A stretch of DNA of 64,000 nucleotides, from assembly GCA_963920705.1 (NCBI GenBank), contig OY987239.1, positions 8,771,504 to 8,835,503 on the forward strand, in the 5' to 3' direction. Origin of the DNA: Odiellus spinosus (taxonomy: Eukaryota > Arthropoda > Arachnida > Opiliones > Phalangiidae). Below are positions 14,639-27,740 of this stretch, in pieces (position 1 is the stretch's first letter; each line of letters opens with the position of its first letter). Under the pieces are notes generated by a model, which ran no database searches, had not been told where the DNA came from, and was given only the letters and a program-made list of their open reading frames with translations. The position numbers and the translations under genes are program-made.

Positions 14639-14719
14639 AGATCCTCCTAATTTTACAAACTACCATCATAACCAGCTCCAAAATTTGTTGAAACAAAGAC
14701 AAACATTTGAACCTTTTGC

Positions 14720-15246
14720 AGGGCTTCCAGACCACCTATAATACCTATAATTACCTATAATTCTGAAGTGATCCTATAAAAACCTAAAATTTCACTTTTT
14801 AACCTATAATACCTATTTTTTGGGGAATTTGTTCAATTTCGATGATAAAATTCGAAAGGAATGATCCATATAACTATAAAAATTATACTTTTGCTTAAAA
14901 AAGTGCATACGATTGCAAAAAAAAAACAAAGCTGTGGCAGAAAGGTTACCTCTCCTAGGTCACTGGTAATTATTACTCTATTTTTAGAGGTTAGATAGAC
15001 TGTCGAGAGCGGGCGTGAGTAGCTAGTAGTGCCAAAGAAAGGCAGAGGGACAGGTCTAGAGGCTATAGAACCTATATTGCATTACATGTCAGCGAAACCT
15101 ACCTATAAAACCCCTATTTTTCGAAACTAAAAACATATAAAAAGTCCTATAAATTGATATTTTTGGACCTATAAACTACCTATATTTTTGGCTTTTAAAA
15201 CCTATAATACCTATAATTTTTTCTGGGCTATGCGCTGGGAGCCCTG
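14720..15246. mobile_element. hAT-like element with 7-bp target duplication
   Basis: A 527-bp element whose left end is agggcttccagaccacctat and whose right end is tgcgctgggagccctg. It is flanked on both sides by cttttgc (14713-14719 and 15247-15253), with an eighth position that mismatches. The interior is rich in acctataata motifs and is the inverse orientation of the family copy at 4983-5477. It contains no transposase. Confidence 0.8.
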
Positions 15247-15528
15247 CTTTTGCAGGAACAAAAAAAAACCAAGGATTGCCCTATGTCTATAATACTAGAG
15301 ACATCTGTATTGATTGAAGTTGAAGATCCTAAAATTCGTCATATTTGGTGTAAAATAATCAAGCTAAATGTAATAAACAGATTTATTATAATATAATGCA
15401 TACTTCTTACTTTTAACCTTGTTTTATTTGTTTTCAAAGCTTTCGAAAGTCTTTTATTTTTTAAATTACCGGTCCTTATATAATTTCAATGTGATTCCTA
15501 CCTTTTTAATATAAATAGTTTAAATTAA

Positions 15529-18500
15529 TCATGGTGGATTGTTCTCATCATTATCTGTCCATTTATCATTCGGCTGCGGAGGCCCGGAAAATGTTCTACC
15601 CGTTACGGGACACCTAAAGTTCTTAGCGCAGTGAACGTGAGTTACTAAACTATTCGGATACCACGCGAACACCGGTTCCGTAAAAGCCTTGTGACATACA
15701 GCGCACAATCTGAAATTATGAATAATTAAAAATATATATCTCTTGAAAGAAAATTAATTAAGTTTCAAAACTTACCGATCTTCACTAACATTGACAATTC
15801 CCGAAGAATAGTGAAGTTTTTGAAATTGAATTTGAATAGTTTTCTGTCTAGCTAACGCTTGTTCCAAGTGAGAAGTTCGATAACGATGAGTGTTCAGTCT
15901 TAAGGATCTGTTTAGAAACTTTTCAACCACCTTTACAGACCAATCGGAGGGAAGCAATCTTAGCACCTTTGCCGTGTCAAACTCAACTACGTCGCTATTC
16001 AGGAGATTAATCGCCGGCTCTAATAAAACCTCCCTGGAATGACTACTGCAAAGAAATGACGAAACTTATAAAGGCTTCACTACTTCATTTTGCTTTTAGC
16101 TGAATCAAATAGGAAAGGTATCGCCATCTAGAGGTTTTGTATCCAAAACCATGGTTCCTATTCCGAGCTTTGACTGGCGGTCTTTGCAAATGGGCAGTGT
16201 GGGGTCACGATTGGCTGGATACCTTAAACAAAGGCGGCCCATGCTATTTCAGAGCAGGCAACAAAGTATTAACATTAAACCATATATATTTTAGACATGT
16301 TAAAATAGAATTGGTTATTTTTCTTAGGTTTTCAAGTCAAGAATGTGTCTCCCCAGTTTTCATTTATCCTTTAATTAACTACACTTCATAAATATTGAAT
16401 TTTTGTTCCGTGACTTACAAGGAGTTTAAGAAAAAAACTAACTAGTTAAAGATTGTTTTAATTAGGTAAAAATTTATTAGAGGATTAATTTTAGCTGATG
16501 AAGAGTCACGGACTCGAAAGATCCTTCTAATAGTATGGTTTGATTATAAAATAAACCAATTTTACCTCGATGAAGTAGCAATTCTTTTATAATATTAAAT
16601 TTTAGCTACCAAGGTTATTTAAAATAACTCATGACTTCAATCTACAGATCGCGAAGCCAACACGGGAATAAACGTAGATCCTAAGCACTCGATACATTTT
16701 AAAGGGCATTTTTCAGAGCATTGTGCACTCGACTAACAAGTTCAAAATCTAGTAACAAAGGTCAATTCTCTTTACCTAATAATCAACGACGCCACTGCGA
16801 AGCAATTTACGGCGTCAGGAATAATTTAAGGCAGACATAACGTAATTTATAGCCCCATTAAGTTATTTGGGGCATGAAGAAATAATAAGCAACATAATCT
16901 ACGAAGCTAGAATGCAAACGAGCTAGTAATTAGGAAAAACAGTTACTTACTCTAAACTCGGATCAAGGTATACCCCCAGCAACGTATGGAACAGTTTCTG
17001 TTTGTACTTTATTTCCCTTCCAGCAGAATTCTCAGCGCAATAAGTCTCAGCTGAGGGATAATCGTTTAATTTGTGAACCAATATTTTTAGAGCTTGATCG
17101 TGATCTTCCAGCTTTCCGTATAAGATGGTCGATTCAAACTCTAATTTATGCTCCAAAACTTTGCCCAAGATAAGTTGGACGCGGTAATGTTTAGAGAATT
17201 TCAAGAAATGCCGCAAGTGCTGTCTTGAAACAAATACGCAGAGAAAAGCCAGTTATTTAATTTGTAATTAAATCTTAGTTTAATTTAATTTACCTGGCAG
17301 TTTTGAGTACTGTAGGATCGGTGGATGTGTCTTTAGATAATGCTATCACTTTATCAAGATACAATACTGCTAGATGGGTATGAAATTTTTCCTTCTGCAA
17401 AATGATTTAAGTTGTTTAAAGGTCAATTCAGGCTAAAATTTTTGCTGAAAACTTCGCACAGATTTTGATGTACAATTTTATTTGCACAACTTCGTTTTCA
17501 CACAGATACACAAAAGTTTCAAAACTCCTAACGCAATTCTTCTGGACTAAACGCCATCTATGAAGTCATAATTCGATTTCATAGTTATAGATATTAAAAT
17601 TAACAGGAGTAATTCCCATATAAAAAACGACCAAGGGCAAGGGGTGAAGAAAAAAAAATGAACTGAATTATACATTACGTCAGAAATAGATGAACCGAAA
17701 TTATTAACGAGCTATTCCTCTAACGCCACAGGCAAGTTCTCCGTTTCCCCTCTCTTAGACGACAGTTGTACCCCCCTCCCCCTCAGAATTTCGCCTAGCC
17801 GAGAAACGTTGAATGCGCCACCTGGCTTGGTTTGCAGCCGTCGCTACGTGGGGCGATCAGTTTCCCAAGATCATCCTCGGTATTTCCTTGAGGCCGAGGA
17901 AGCCACTTCCCCCTGACTACTGACTAAAGAATTAAGAACACTCCATGCGCGAAGCCTTAGGGCTAAGCTCGAGAAGAATTTAGCTAATAGCCTATCTGAT
18001 AAGTACACGTCTCTTTCCTATTGGTCAGAATGAAAGAAATATTGTACAGCAAAAAAAAAAATTGGTCAATGGTGTGATAAAAATCAGAATGTTGAATCAG
18101 CAAAAGTTCACACTTCACGACTAGCTGTACAACTAAAATTGTAAACCAAGTTGCTGGTCAAAAATCACATCGTCTGAACGCGTCGTTACTAACCATGTAA
18201 TACTTCAGGGTTCATACAAAATTTTACCAAGTTTTATCGGCGAATTCCCCCCCCCCCCCCCCTGATATTTAAAGGTGCAACAAAGGTTTCGAATAACCGT
18301 TATAAAAATTATGAATTTTACTGATTAAGGTCCTACCAGCTTAGTGTCATTGAAGTTTATGGTTGAAAGGAGGCATACAGAATGACTCGATTCAGGCCTT
18401 GTCTAATTGATCTCACGCCAAGCTCACAATAGAAATTAAAAAAAAAAAAAATCCAGATGCTTTGTAATTTTCCAATTTGGAACATATATTTTTCCTTCAT

Positions 18501-21500
18501 AGGGAAAGTCAATTTATTTTTTATTCTATGGGAGCACACTGATCAGGAAATGAAAAAACGGACATCTATCGTATAAAAGAGCCTCACGAATTCTTTCAAT
18601 TTCTTATAATTAAATTTATGAGCTTGGCCCGAGATAAATTATGAAAGGCCCCAATTGAGTCTACTTTAAGCACTCTGACATCCACAAATTTCGATGGCAA
18701 CATCCATCAAAGCTAATCCCTGATATTCCCAGGTTTGCATGAATCCCATACTAATCCACCCTTACCAAAAAATGTTAGTCTGATCTGAAGAGGTCCTCAA
18801 GAACGCCACAAAAGTCTCGGGGAAGTCTTTAAGACTTCCCAAAGACTTCTTGACATAATGAAAGACTTCCTCAAGACCTCTTAAGGTAAGGGCAGTTACC
18901 CCAAAACAAGGTTCTTAGAGATATATTTACTTACCTTAAATTTTCTTTCATAGATCAAATTCTCAAGTAATTTTAGTACAGAAACGGGGTATCTTTGGAG
19001 AAAATTGACTACTGATTCAGCTTTCAAACCTTGTTCAGGAATGGACGCTGTTTCGAAAATATCACCACGTTCTGTAAAAATCTAAAACAAATTGAGGTTT
19101 TAAAAACTATATTATTCCAAGTACTGGTAAAACTTTTATCCTTGAGTGATTCAAAACCCCCCCCAAAAAACTGAATAAAACCAAGAGTATTAGGGCTGTG
19201 CGACTGCACCAGAGCTGTCATAGGGAGGGGCGCCGAAAACGTAACGATAGATAGGTAGGGGGAGCTACAATGAGATCTCGCACCACCCGAAAAACTTGCA
19301 ATGGTCGCCCAGCCCTGGTATTAAAATGATTTTCAAGAAAATTACGGACATAACACTAAAACATATTTCAAAAACCCAATAAATATTGTTTTTTTATCGA
19401 TTCCTTATCGTTTAAATAGGCATAATCCACCAATTAAAAGTTTGCAAAACAAATATTAAAATATAAATAAATTTAAAACTTACCTGGAAAATAGGCTTAG
19501 GGGGATTCATGGAGATCCTGAATAGCCTCCGTGTAAGATCTAGCGACCAATGAGCAAACGCCCATCATTCACGTGAGATCTCAACTAGACTTACAATCAC
19601 GTTTGATTGGTCGCTAGACCTTATACGCGAGGAAATCAGGATCTCCATGAATCCCGCTAAGCCTATTTTCCGGGGAAGCTTCTAATTTATTTCTAGTTTA
19701 TTATTTGATTTGTATCCATCTATAACAAAGAACTCATTCCAGTACATAAAATGGAAATACAGTAATAGTTTCTTCTCAAAATTCGTCTGCTATTTGCTTT
19801 CAAAGTTCCCTAAATAAACGTTAGGGTGCACTACTATATATCAAGTTTAGAAGTCATATTTCTAAATGAATATAATTTTGCTACACATATCGAGACTAGA
19901 GATTCGCGAATTTAAAATGGATTAGTGATAAAGGTTTGTCTTACCTTTACACCTTGTTCTTCATCTAAATCCAAAACAACTTCAGAGTATTTCCAAAGTA
20001 AGTTATAGTCATTCAAACTACGCGTATCAAAAGATACGTTTGTTAACTAAATAAAGTTTGGTTCTCGTTATTTTATAACTTACTTTGTAAGAAAAGAAAT
20101 AAGGAATGTGATACCAGGGAAAAAATCATCATGAAGATTTCCGGATAGCAGCCTGACATGAGGGGTTAAAATTATGTTCGTATATGAATATTTAAACCAA
20201 ATAATCAACCAATTACTTGTTCCAAAGCTGCAGGGCTTTCTCAATTTCACCCCTTTTTTGGCAACATATGGCGAGTGCGTGATATTGTTTAAATTGCAAC
20301 AAAATTGACTCAGTTTCTTTAACATCGCAAGTTGCTTTCGATACAAAATCAAATAAGGAATTTGAATGATTTTCGGCGTACAGATTCAGTAGCGCCGTAT
20401 CCAAATCCTGTTAATTTTAAGAAAATTGAGTAATGATACTCAATACGAAAAATATTATGGTTATTTAAATACACTATTTGGAACCACATTAAAACTGCGT
20501 TATAATGAAATTTTGGGTGAAAATAATGTTCAGTTTTACCCAAATTTGGTTTAAGTGGTTAAGCCTTGACTTTGCAAACGACAGAGTTTAGTTTTTGGGC
20601 AATTTCCTTTTATCCAGGAATCATCTGCCTAAACTAGGGTTGAAATAGGCCCAATCCTAACTGGATTGGGTCGAAATAGGCCCAATCCTAACTGGATTAC
20701 CCAAATTTTGTTAAAGTGCTTAAGCCTTGGCTTTGCGAATGACAGAGTTAAGGTTATGGATAATTTACTTATATCCAGGAGTCATCTGCTTAAACTAGGG
20801 TCGAAATAGGTTTAATCCTAACTGGATTACCCAAATTTTGTTTAAGTACTTAAGCCTTCGCTTTGCAAACGACAGAGTTAAGGTTTTGGGCAATTTCCTT
20901 ATAATCAGGAATCATCTGCCTAAACTAGGGTCGAAATAGGCCTAATCCTTACTGGTAATAAGGAAAAAATAAAATTTTAAGGCCAATTTCTTTATAGCCA
21001 GAGTTCGTCTGCTTCAACTAGGCCTAATATTCATACCTAACAGGAAATAAGAGCACCCTAAGAAGCGCTTGGCTCATAGTTAGACTTGGTTTTGGACCAA
21101 AACAACCTCACTATAGAGTAGGCCTAAAGTTTGTCCCAAAATAGTTAAATAAATCTTTAATAATCTACTTAGGCCTTGGTTTTGTATCTAAATTCATTCA
21201 ATTGAAAGAAAAAAGTGAATAGTATTAGAAAACTCAACTATTCTTCGCTCCATGTCAGTGACGCTATTACGAACATCCTCTAAATACATCAGAAGAAAAT
21301 CTTTACATTTCTTCAAATCGTTTTCGTCTTTGCAAATGGAGTTGATGTTTGGAATTTCGTGAAGCAACGGTTGTTGACTTCTAACGAATGTTGATTTCGA
21401 TGATAACATATTGCTATACAAACTAATTAGCTGTGACAATTTTTTTAAATAACAATTAGGATTAACTAGAAAGGGGCTATTTAAAAGGGATTCGATTAAG

Positions 21501-24500
21501 TACCTCGCGAACATCGAGCTGTCCATTGAGAAAGAGCTCGCGAGCTTGACTAAAATCAAATTGTGATAGTTTGATGAAACCGCATCTTTGTTGAATTGAT
21601 CGAAATATCTGAAATGAAAGTTTTATTTCTTTTGAACTCATCTATTTGCGAATATTCTGTGATTATTTGACTATTTACAAATATTCTGTGACTATTTACA
21701 AATATTCTGTGACTATTTACAAATATTCTGTGACTATTTGCGAATATTCTGTGACTATTGCAAATATTCTGTGACAATTTGCAAATATTGTGACTATTTG
21801 CGAATATTCCGTGACTTTGAATAATCTGACTATTTGCGAATATTTTGCGACTATTTGCAAATATTCTGTTGCTATTTGTCATATTCTGTGACTATTTGTG
21901 AATATTCTAGGACCATTTTGTGATTATAAGACAATTTGTGAATATTCTGTCTTTATTGGTCAATTTCTGAATATTGTTTATGGGACTATTTCTGAATGTT
22001 GGGTTTAATGGACAATTAGGAATATTCTGTGACTATTCGTGAATTTTTTTTATTTTTTTTTTTATTGCTAATAATGAGTATTATACAGGTAAATGTGTAC
22101 GTGGGCCAAGTCAACTCGGTCCATGGACTATTTGTGATTATTCTGTGACTATTTGTGATTATTCTTTGACTACTTGTGATTATTCTTTGACTACTTGTGA
22201 TTATTCTTTGACTACTTGTGATTATTCTTTGACTACTTGTGATTATTCTTTGACTACTTGTGATTATTCTTTGACTATTTGTTATTCTTTGACTATTTGT
22301 TATTCTTTGACTATTTGTTATTCTTTGACTATTTCTTATTCTTTGACTATTTCTTATTCTTTGACTATTTCTTATTCTTTGACTATTTCTTATTCTTTGA
22401 CTATTTGTTATTCTTTGACTATTTGTTATTCTTTGACTATTTGTTATTCTTTGACTATTTGTTATTCTTTGACTATTTGTTATTCTTTGACTATTTGTTA
22501 TTCTTTGACTATTTGTTATTCTTTGACTATTTGTGATTATTCCGTGACTATTAGATAATTTGTGACTATTCCGTGACTATTAGACAATTTGTGATTATTC
22601 CGTGACTATTAGACAATTTGTGAGTATTGTGTGATTATTGGACAGTCGTGAATATTCTGTGGTTATTGTATAATTTGTGAATATTCTGTGATTATTTAAC
22701 AATTTGTGAATGTGACAATAATTGTGAATGTTTGACTAATGAAAAACTATATTAGTTTACCTGTTTAAATTGTTCTTCTGGCATGGCTCCCCTATTTGAA
22801 TACCTCGCTAATTCCAAAGCTTCTTCAACTTTATTATCATTCAGTAAACCATCAACCTAGATTAAAACAAAAAGCTTGTAACTAACTTCAGAAACCATTG
22901 CAGCTTGATGACGAATATTTGAATAAATTTGTATCCAATTAGCTTACTTGTCGCTGCCATGGCACTGGAACTAAAGCACAGATAATATCTGGCGACGAAA
23001 CCAGAATTCTTCCGTCAAAGTTTCCTAGTTGCGATCCTCCAAAGAATGCTATTTTTTGCTTCACTTTTTGATCCACGATGCTACGACAAAGACGAATTTA
23101 AAACCTAATCTATTTTATTCTTCCATTGAACTTATTAAGCGTTACAAACTCACCTATAAACTGATAAAAAGTCGTTGGAAAGTGCCAAAATATAAGGATG
23201 GCTATAGGCAACCGATATGACTTCGGATTCGCTCCAAGGCATCGGAGGTCTTTCGGATATTCCCGCACTCGTTACAAATATCCCTAAGGCACCTGGACCG
23301 TTCAGCAAGAATTCCTCCTAAAACGCGTTATATTTCAACAGCAATTAAAAGGATATTGCGAGAATGAACGCACCTTCGTGATTCGTCTGATAAATGGAAT
23401 GGATGACGAGCTATCGTAATCGCACAGATCCTGCAAGTTACCCGTATCACAATCCATGACTGCGTAGTGTTGACTCATAGCGATGCAAATAAATTTTCCA
23501 TCCATTGCCTTAAGGGTGAAATGAAAAGGTTTTGTGAACCTGACTCGATTGCGTTGTTTCTCAAATGTAGGCTATAGCTCATTAAAAACATGTAGTGTTC
23601 ACTTAAAATAGTAATGTTATATTACAAATTATAAACATTTGACTTTCCGCAAAATTTATTTTTTGATTCAGTCATTACTCTACCAAAAAAACTGTCTATT
23701 CGCGAAATTCTTGTTCTAAAATCATTTATTTTCGTTCTTTACTTATGTCCGGTCATAATTTGGCTTATGCATACTGTATTATTATGCATAAACGATGATA
23801 AAACATCTCGAAGAGAGCGAGTCCTCCCCCTGCCCGGCGAAAAGAGTGAATCATCAGTCAGACGCTAGAAGTTAGAACTTCGCCTCTTTCTCGTTCATGA
23901 CAGTTGTCATTTTTTGCTTTTTCCCACCGAAGCCAATTACGTCGCAAGATTTTATTTAAAATACGTCGGACTCCTACTGACTGTCTAAGACAATATTTCC
24001 CGGTGTAATTTCAATGGTTTAATTGGTAACTAAACCTTTTTCGAATATTTAACCAAATGATTGTCTTTATTTATAAATCTATGGTGAATTGTAATTCTTC
24101 AGTTATATTTGATTTATTTTGTGTTAACGGATTCGCAATTGGCCTTATCTTTTGATTATTTACTTTGTCCGTTAGAAATTAATGATGAAATTCAGATTAA
24201 TCAATTTTAAAGCTGATAGATGGCAACTTTAGTCAAAAATTCATTAAATCTGGTTAATTTAAGATTGTAATAGTGCTGCCATCTAAGATTTATTTTAAAA
24301 ATAAATTAATTTTAATGTCACAATCCCACATAATATCATATGTATATTAATCATCTATTTTTTTGGTTAATTAAATTAAACTCGAGTCGTATTAATTTAA
24401 ATTAAAAGTACTTACCATAGCAAGCGGGCTTTCGGGTATCGGAAACTCTCTTGACATTTGAATTTTATCCTCTGTCAAGATACATAAGTTGATTTTGTTT

Positions 24501-27365
24501 TTACGAGCGATACAAACCTAGATTAAAAACCTTACAATAATTAATTAAAATTTATCTCATAATTGTATAAATTACCTGAACGGTGAAGGGATTATTGTCA
24601 GAAGGGTTTTCGTTGAGACAAAATGACGAAATGCCGCGCAGTTTGGAGAGCGATGGCATTACTTGTAGGTTGTACATGTCTAAAACGATTAAAATATTGT
24701 CGCACAGGCACAGTAATCGATTTAAGGCAGAAACTGCCTTCAACTGCGTCACTGCCTTTTTCACCTACAATGGTTAAGTTTACATCGACAATTACACAAG
24801 CATGAATAAGTACAAAAAATATATCAAGTAGAAAAAAACAATAAACGGCATTTGCTTTTATGTTCTGTCCAAAATTGTGAAGGCATGCATCGAATCTTCT
24901 TTACATGGGTTTCAATGAGAAATATCCTAATAATTGAAGATTCATAATTTTTGATGTAACTACTTCTGGTTAAAACTAATCATATGACGTCATTCCTCAC
25001 TATTTACAGTACGCGTGTTAAAAGTTATCCATAAATCAGTCAATCCAGAATTATGTTCTGTCCAAAATTGTGAAGGCATGCATCGAATCTTCTTTACATT
25101 GGTTTCAATGAGAAATATTCTAATAATTGAAGATTCATAATTTTTGATGTAACTACTTCTGGTTAAAACTAATCATATGACGTCATTCCTCACTATTTAC
25201 AGTACGCGTGTTAAAAGTTATCCATAAATCAGTCAATCCAGAATTATGTTCTGTCCAAAATTGTGAAGGCATGCATCGAATCTTCTTTACATGGGTTTCA
25301 ATGAGAAATATCCTAATAATTGAAGATTCATAATTTTTGATGTAACTACTTCTGGTTAAAACTAATCATATGACGTCATTCCTCACTATTTACAGTACGC
25401 GTGTTAAAAGTTATCCATAAATCAGTCTATCCAGAATTAAGTTCTGTCCAAAATTGTGAAGGCATGCATCGAATCTTCTTTACATGGGTTTCAATAAGAA
25501 ATATCCTAATAATTGAAGATTCATAATTTTTGATGTAACTACTTCTGGTTAAAACTAATCACATGACGTCATTCCTCACTATTTACAGTACGCGTGTTAA
25601 AAGTTATCCATAAATCAGTCTATCCAGAATTATGTTCTGTCCAAAATTGTGAAGGCATGCATCGAATCTCCTTTACATGGGTTCCAATGAGAAATATCCT
25701 AATAATTGAAGATTCATAATTTTTGATGTAACTACTTCTGGTTCAAACTAATCATATGACGTCACTCCTCACTATTTATAGTAGACGTGTTAAAAGTTAT
25801 CCATAAATCAGTCTATCCAGAATTATGTTCTGTCCAAAATTGTGAAGGCATGCATCGAATCTTCTTTACATGGGTTTCAATGAGAAATATCCTAATAATT
25901 GAAGATTCCTAATTTTTGATGTAACTACTTCTGGTTAAAACTAATCATATGACGTCATTCCTCACTATTCACAGTACGCCTGTTCAAAGTTATCCATAAA
26001 TCATAATAGGTGGCAATAGATTTAAATTTTCTGTGGAAGTAAATGCCGTTTCTTTTATGGAATCAGTCTTACTAATGTTATTATTTTTAGTTATTCAATA
26101 ACTTACATTATGTATGAGAACGCCTTTTTCTTTCTGACTCGTGATAACGATGCAGTCGGCATCAACTACTAACTTTTCGTCCAACACATATCGTATCACG
26201 TAGCTTTAGTGCAACAATATTACGATTAACTTTCTTCATGGAAATAACTAAGGGACTGTTCGCAGCCATAGAGTAAAAGTTAACTCGTCAACAAACAAGT
26301 TATTGGTGTTGGCCAATATTGTAATTTAAACGATTCTATACAGCGCGTTATCCAAAGTTTAACTGATACCGATATTTTAAATTTAAAGAACCAAACTTGA
26401 ACAAATTTTTTACCGCTACTAAGTAACTTTATAATTTAACGGTAGAATGCAACCTAACAACAAGTGATTTTTTTATTGAATACTTATCGTTTAAATAGGC
26501 TTAATACTTCACTAAATAATACTACAAACAACCCTTACGGAAAAAAGTTAGCCTGATCTGAAGAGGTCTTCAAGAGCACTACGAAAGTCTTGGGGAAGTC
26601 TTAAAGACTTCTTGACATAATGGAAGACTTCCCCAAGACCTCTTAAGACTACACAAGACACCCTAAAGACTTCCCCAAGACCTCTTAAGACTAACTTTTT
26701 TTGGTAAGGGAAACTAAAATAAATTAAAAACTTATGCAGAAAATAGGCTTAGCGGGATTCATGAAGATCCTGATTTCCTTACGTATAAGAGCTAGCAGCC
26801 AATGAGCAAAGACCCTTTCTTAAGGCGAGATCTCCACGAGACTTCCAAAATAAATAACATTTGATTGGGGAAAACTCCCTAAGACATCTTGTGCTAGAAA
26901 AGGGTGGTTGCCTACCCCCTTTTCTAGCGCAAGAGGTGTATATCAGTATCAGTTTTGGTCCAACAGTGACCAACATTACAATTTTTCTTGCTGGCAACCG
27001 TCCCTTAGCTAATTAGTTACATGCTTTCTAAAACTAGAATGAGTTTGGCCACTTTTCTGAAAATTGGTTCTCAAGCAATAGTACACTTCCTTATAAATAA
27101 TAAAAGTGTCCAAACTTACCCAAACTAACCATAGTAACAGAGAATGAATATATCTAACCTGTCTGATGTTCCAATATATAAATTTCTTCCGCAACATTCT
27201 AGCGCTTCAATCTTCATGAAGAGAAACAAAATTGAATTAACATTTCACATTTTAAAAAGAATCATTTCATCCCCAAATACTTACCAGCGTATGAACTTGG
27301 GCTTGATTAACACCGACCGTAACCTTTTCTATGACAGGAAGCAAATCGAAAGCTTTTAAGGTCAT
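15529..27365 (-). CDS. TGFBRAP1: TGF-beta receptor-associated protein 1 (CORVET subunit, Vps3-like)
   Basis: Twenty inferred exons on the minus strand: 27365-27285, 27158-27085 (tentative), 26203-26107, 24764-24576, 24517-24416, 23508-23374, 23317-23154, 23080-22948, 22856-22761, 21608-21504, 21430-21239, 20407-20217, 20152-20084, 20017-19945, 19081-18935, 17394-17294, 17223-16951, 16045-15776 and 15709-15529. With the tentative second exon they join in frame to about 890 residues. An N-terminal CNH-type beta-propeller (VSALNRLLCLCDNILIVLDM) comes first. The clathrin-repeat-like helical region follows (GQLDVRELISLYSNMLSS, YGKLEDHDQALKILVHKL). A C-terminal Vps39-type zinc-binding end (LCAVCHKAFTEPVFAWYP) closes the protein. 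By family it works in the CORVET tether at early endosomes with RAB5. Introns hold three tandem arrays and several MITEs. Confidence 0.93.
15772..15966 (-). other. Penultimate TGFBRAP1 exon (landmark)
   Basis: This is the part of exon 16045-15776 that reads LRLLPSDWSVKVVEKFLNRS, the diagnostic stretch before the Cys-rich end of TGFBRAP1/Vps3 proteins. Related Vps39 proteins differ here, which is why I chose TGFBRAP1 over VPS39. Confidence 0.8.
18247..18262 (+). repeat. C16 homopolymer in a TGFBRAP1 intron
   Basis: Sixteen consecutive C bases in otherwise AT-rich intron DNA. Similar G tracts occur at 46472-46485 and 63555-63566. The length is sensitive to sequencing error. Confidence 0.9.
18490..18660 (+). 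repeat. Dispersed repeat copy (tttcattatyctatg family)
   Basis: Second copy of the family first seen at 9480-9660. It contains ttattctatgggagcacact, caatttcttataattaaatt and gagcttggcc in the same order. It is intronic in TGFBRAP1. Confidence 0.5.
18759..18892 (+). mobile_element. Small inverted-repeat element, CCCTTACC family (copy C)
   Basis: The left end cccttaccaaaaaatgttag and the body agaggtcctcaagaacgcca are intact. The right part is internally deleted, so cctcttaaggtaaggg closes the element without the usual gactaactttttt. Intronic in TGFBRAP1. Confidence 0.75.
19398..19725. mobile_element. Long-inverted-repeat foldback element (copy FB1)
   Basis: The left arm reads ggaaaataggcttagggggattcatggagatc and the right arm is its inverse, gatctccatgaatcccgctaagcctattttcc. 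Symmetry extends outward through taaatttaaaacttac. The centre carries tctagcgaccaatgagcaaa and its inverse. One of four copies in the window. Non-coding. Intronic in TGFBRAP1. Confidence 0.8.
20536..21015 (+). repeat. Long-unit tandem repeat, about 130-160 bp x 3-4
   Basis: Units begin acccaaattttgtttaagt and continue through cttaagccttggctttgc, gacagagttaaggttttggg, atccaggaatcatctgccta and gtcgaaataggcctaatcct. Copies are diverged and unequal in length. The array sits in the intron between the TGFBRAP1 exons at 21239 and 20407. Confidence 0.8.
21640..22060 (+). repeat. Minisatellite, about 21-22 bp units
   Basis: Units of the form gactatttgcaaatattctgt repeat with variable gaps. Variants include gacaattt and cgaatattc. 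The array decays towards its right edge and then continues as the related block at 22125-22740. Confidence 0.9.
22125..22740 (+). repeat. Minisatellite, 18-23 bp units
   Basis: Homogeneous runs of ctttgactatttgttatt (18 bp) are flanked by 23-bp variants with cttgtgattattctttgact. Because 18 is divisible by three and the unit lacks stops, long false reading frames appear (for example 22145-22558). It shares the gactattt core with the block at 21640, so both probably come from one founder. Confidence 0.95.
24861..26009 (+). repeat. 193-bp satellite, six copies
   Basis: Six head-to-tail units begin near 24861, 25054, 25247, 25440, 25633 and 25826, an exact 193-bp period. Divergence between units is only a few percent. 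Each unit carries atcgaatcttctttacat, ttgatgtaactacttct, a perfect TGACGTCA palindrome and cagtacgcgtgttaaaagtt (one or two units vary there). A partial unit occurs 20 kb away at about 4854-4973. It lies in a TGFBRAP1 intron (26106-24765). The period is in the nucleosome-repeat range. Confidence 0.97.
26465..26870. mobile_element. Foldback element FB2, interrupted by a MITE
   Basis: The left outer arm cttatcgtttaaataggctt and the inner arm gaaaataggcttagcgggat match the other foldback copies. A CCCTTACC-family element at 26532-26710 splits them. The right arm is largely lost after ccaatgagcaaagacc. Intronic in TGFBRAP1. Confidence 0.7.
26532..26710 (+). mobile_element. Small inverted-repeat element, CCCTTACC family (copy D)
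   Basis: A full copy from cccttacggaaaaaagttag to actaactttttttggtaaggg. It is inserted into foldback element FB2: the flanks ctacaaacaa and aaactaaaataaatt continue the FB arm sequence seen in other copies. This gives a relative age, with the CCCTTACC element younger than FB2. Confidence 0.85.
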
Positions 27366-27740
27366 TAGACTTTTAAATGACAGGAACCCTCGATGTAAAT
27401 GCGTACGTTCAACCTCAGGCTCTGACCAATGTTTCCAACATCTGCTTTAATACTTATTTGAACGATGTTTAATTTGATCAGATGTCTGGTGTTGCTGCCT
27501 CCTTGGGAAAGAAACGGATGGTAAATTTCAATCATTAATGTACTGTGTATTAAATAGCCACAGTTTTAAGCATATACGTAAATAAGAAGTATATGAATTA
27601 TAAAGCTACTGAACCATAATTTACCATTGTTTTGTAATGCTTTTATCGATAAGAACTATTCGTTAAGCCTAATTTAAATAATAATAAATTTATTACATGA
27701 TACGTGATAAATAAAATAATTATTTCAATAATTAACTCAA

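Noticed and set aside
22145..22558. 137-codon frame reading CDYSLTT/CYSLTI
   Set aside because: An 18-23 bp minisatellite inside a TGFBRAP1 intron, not a gene.
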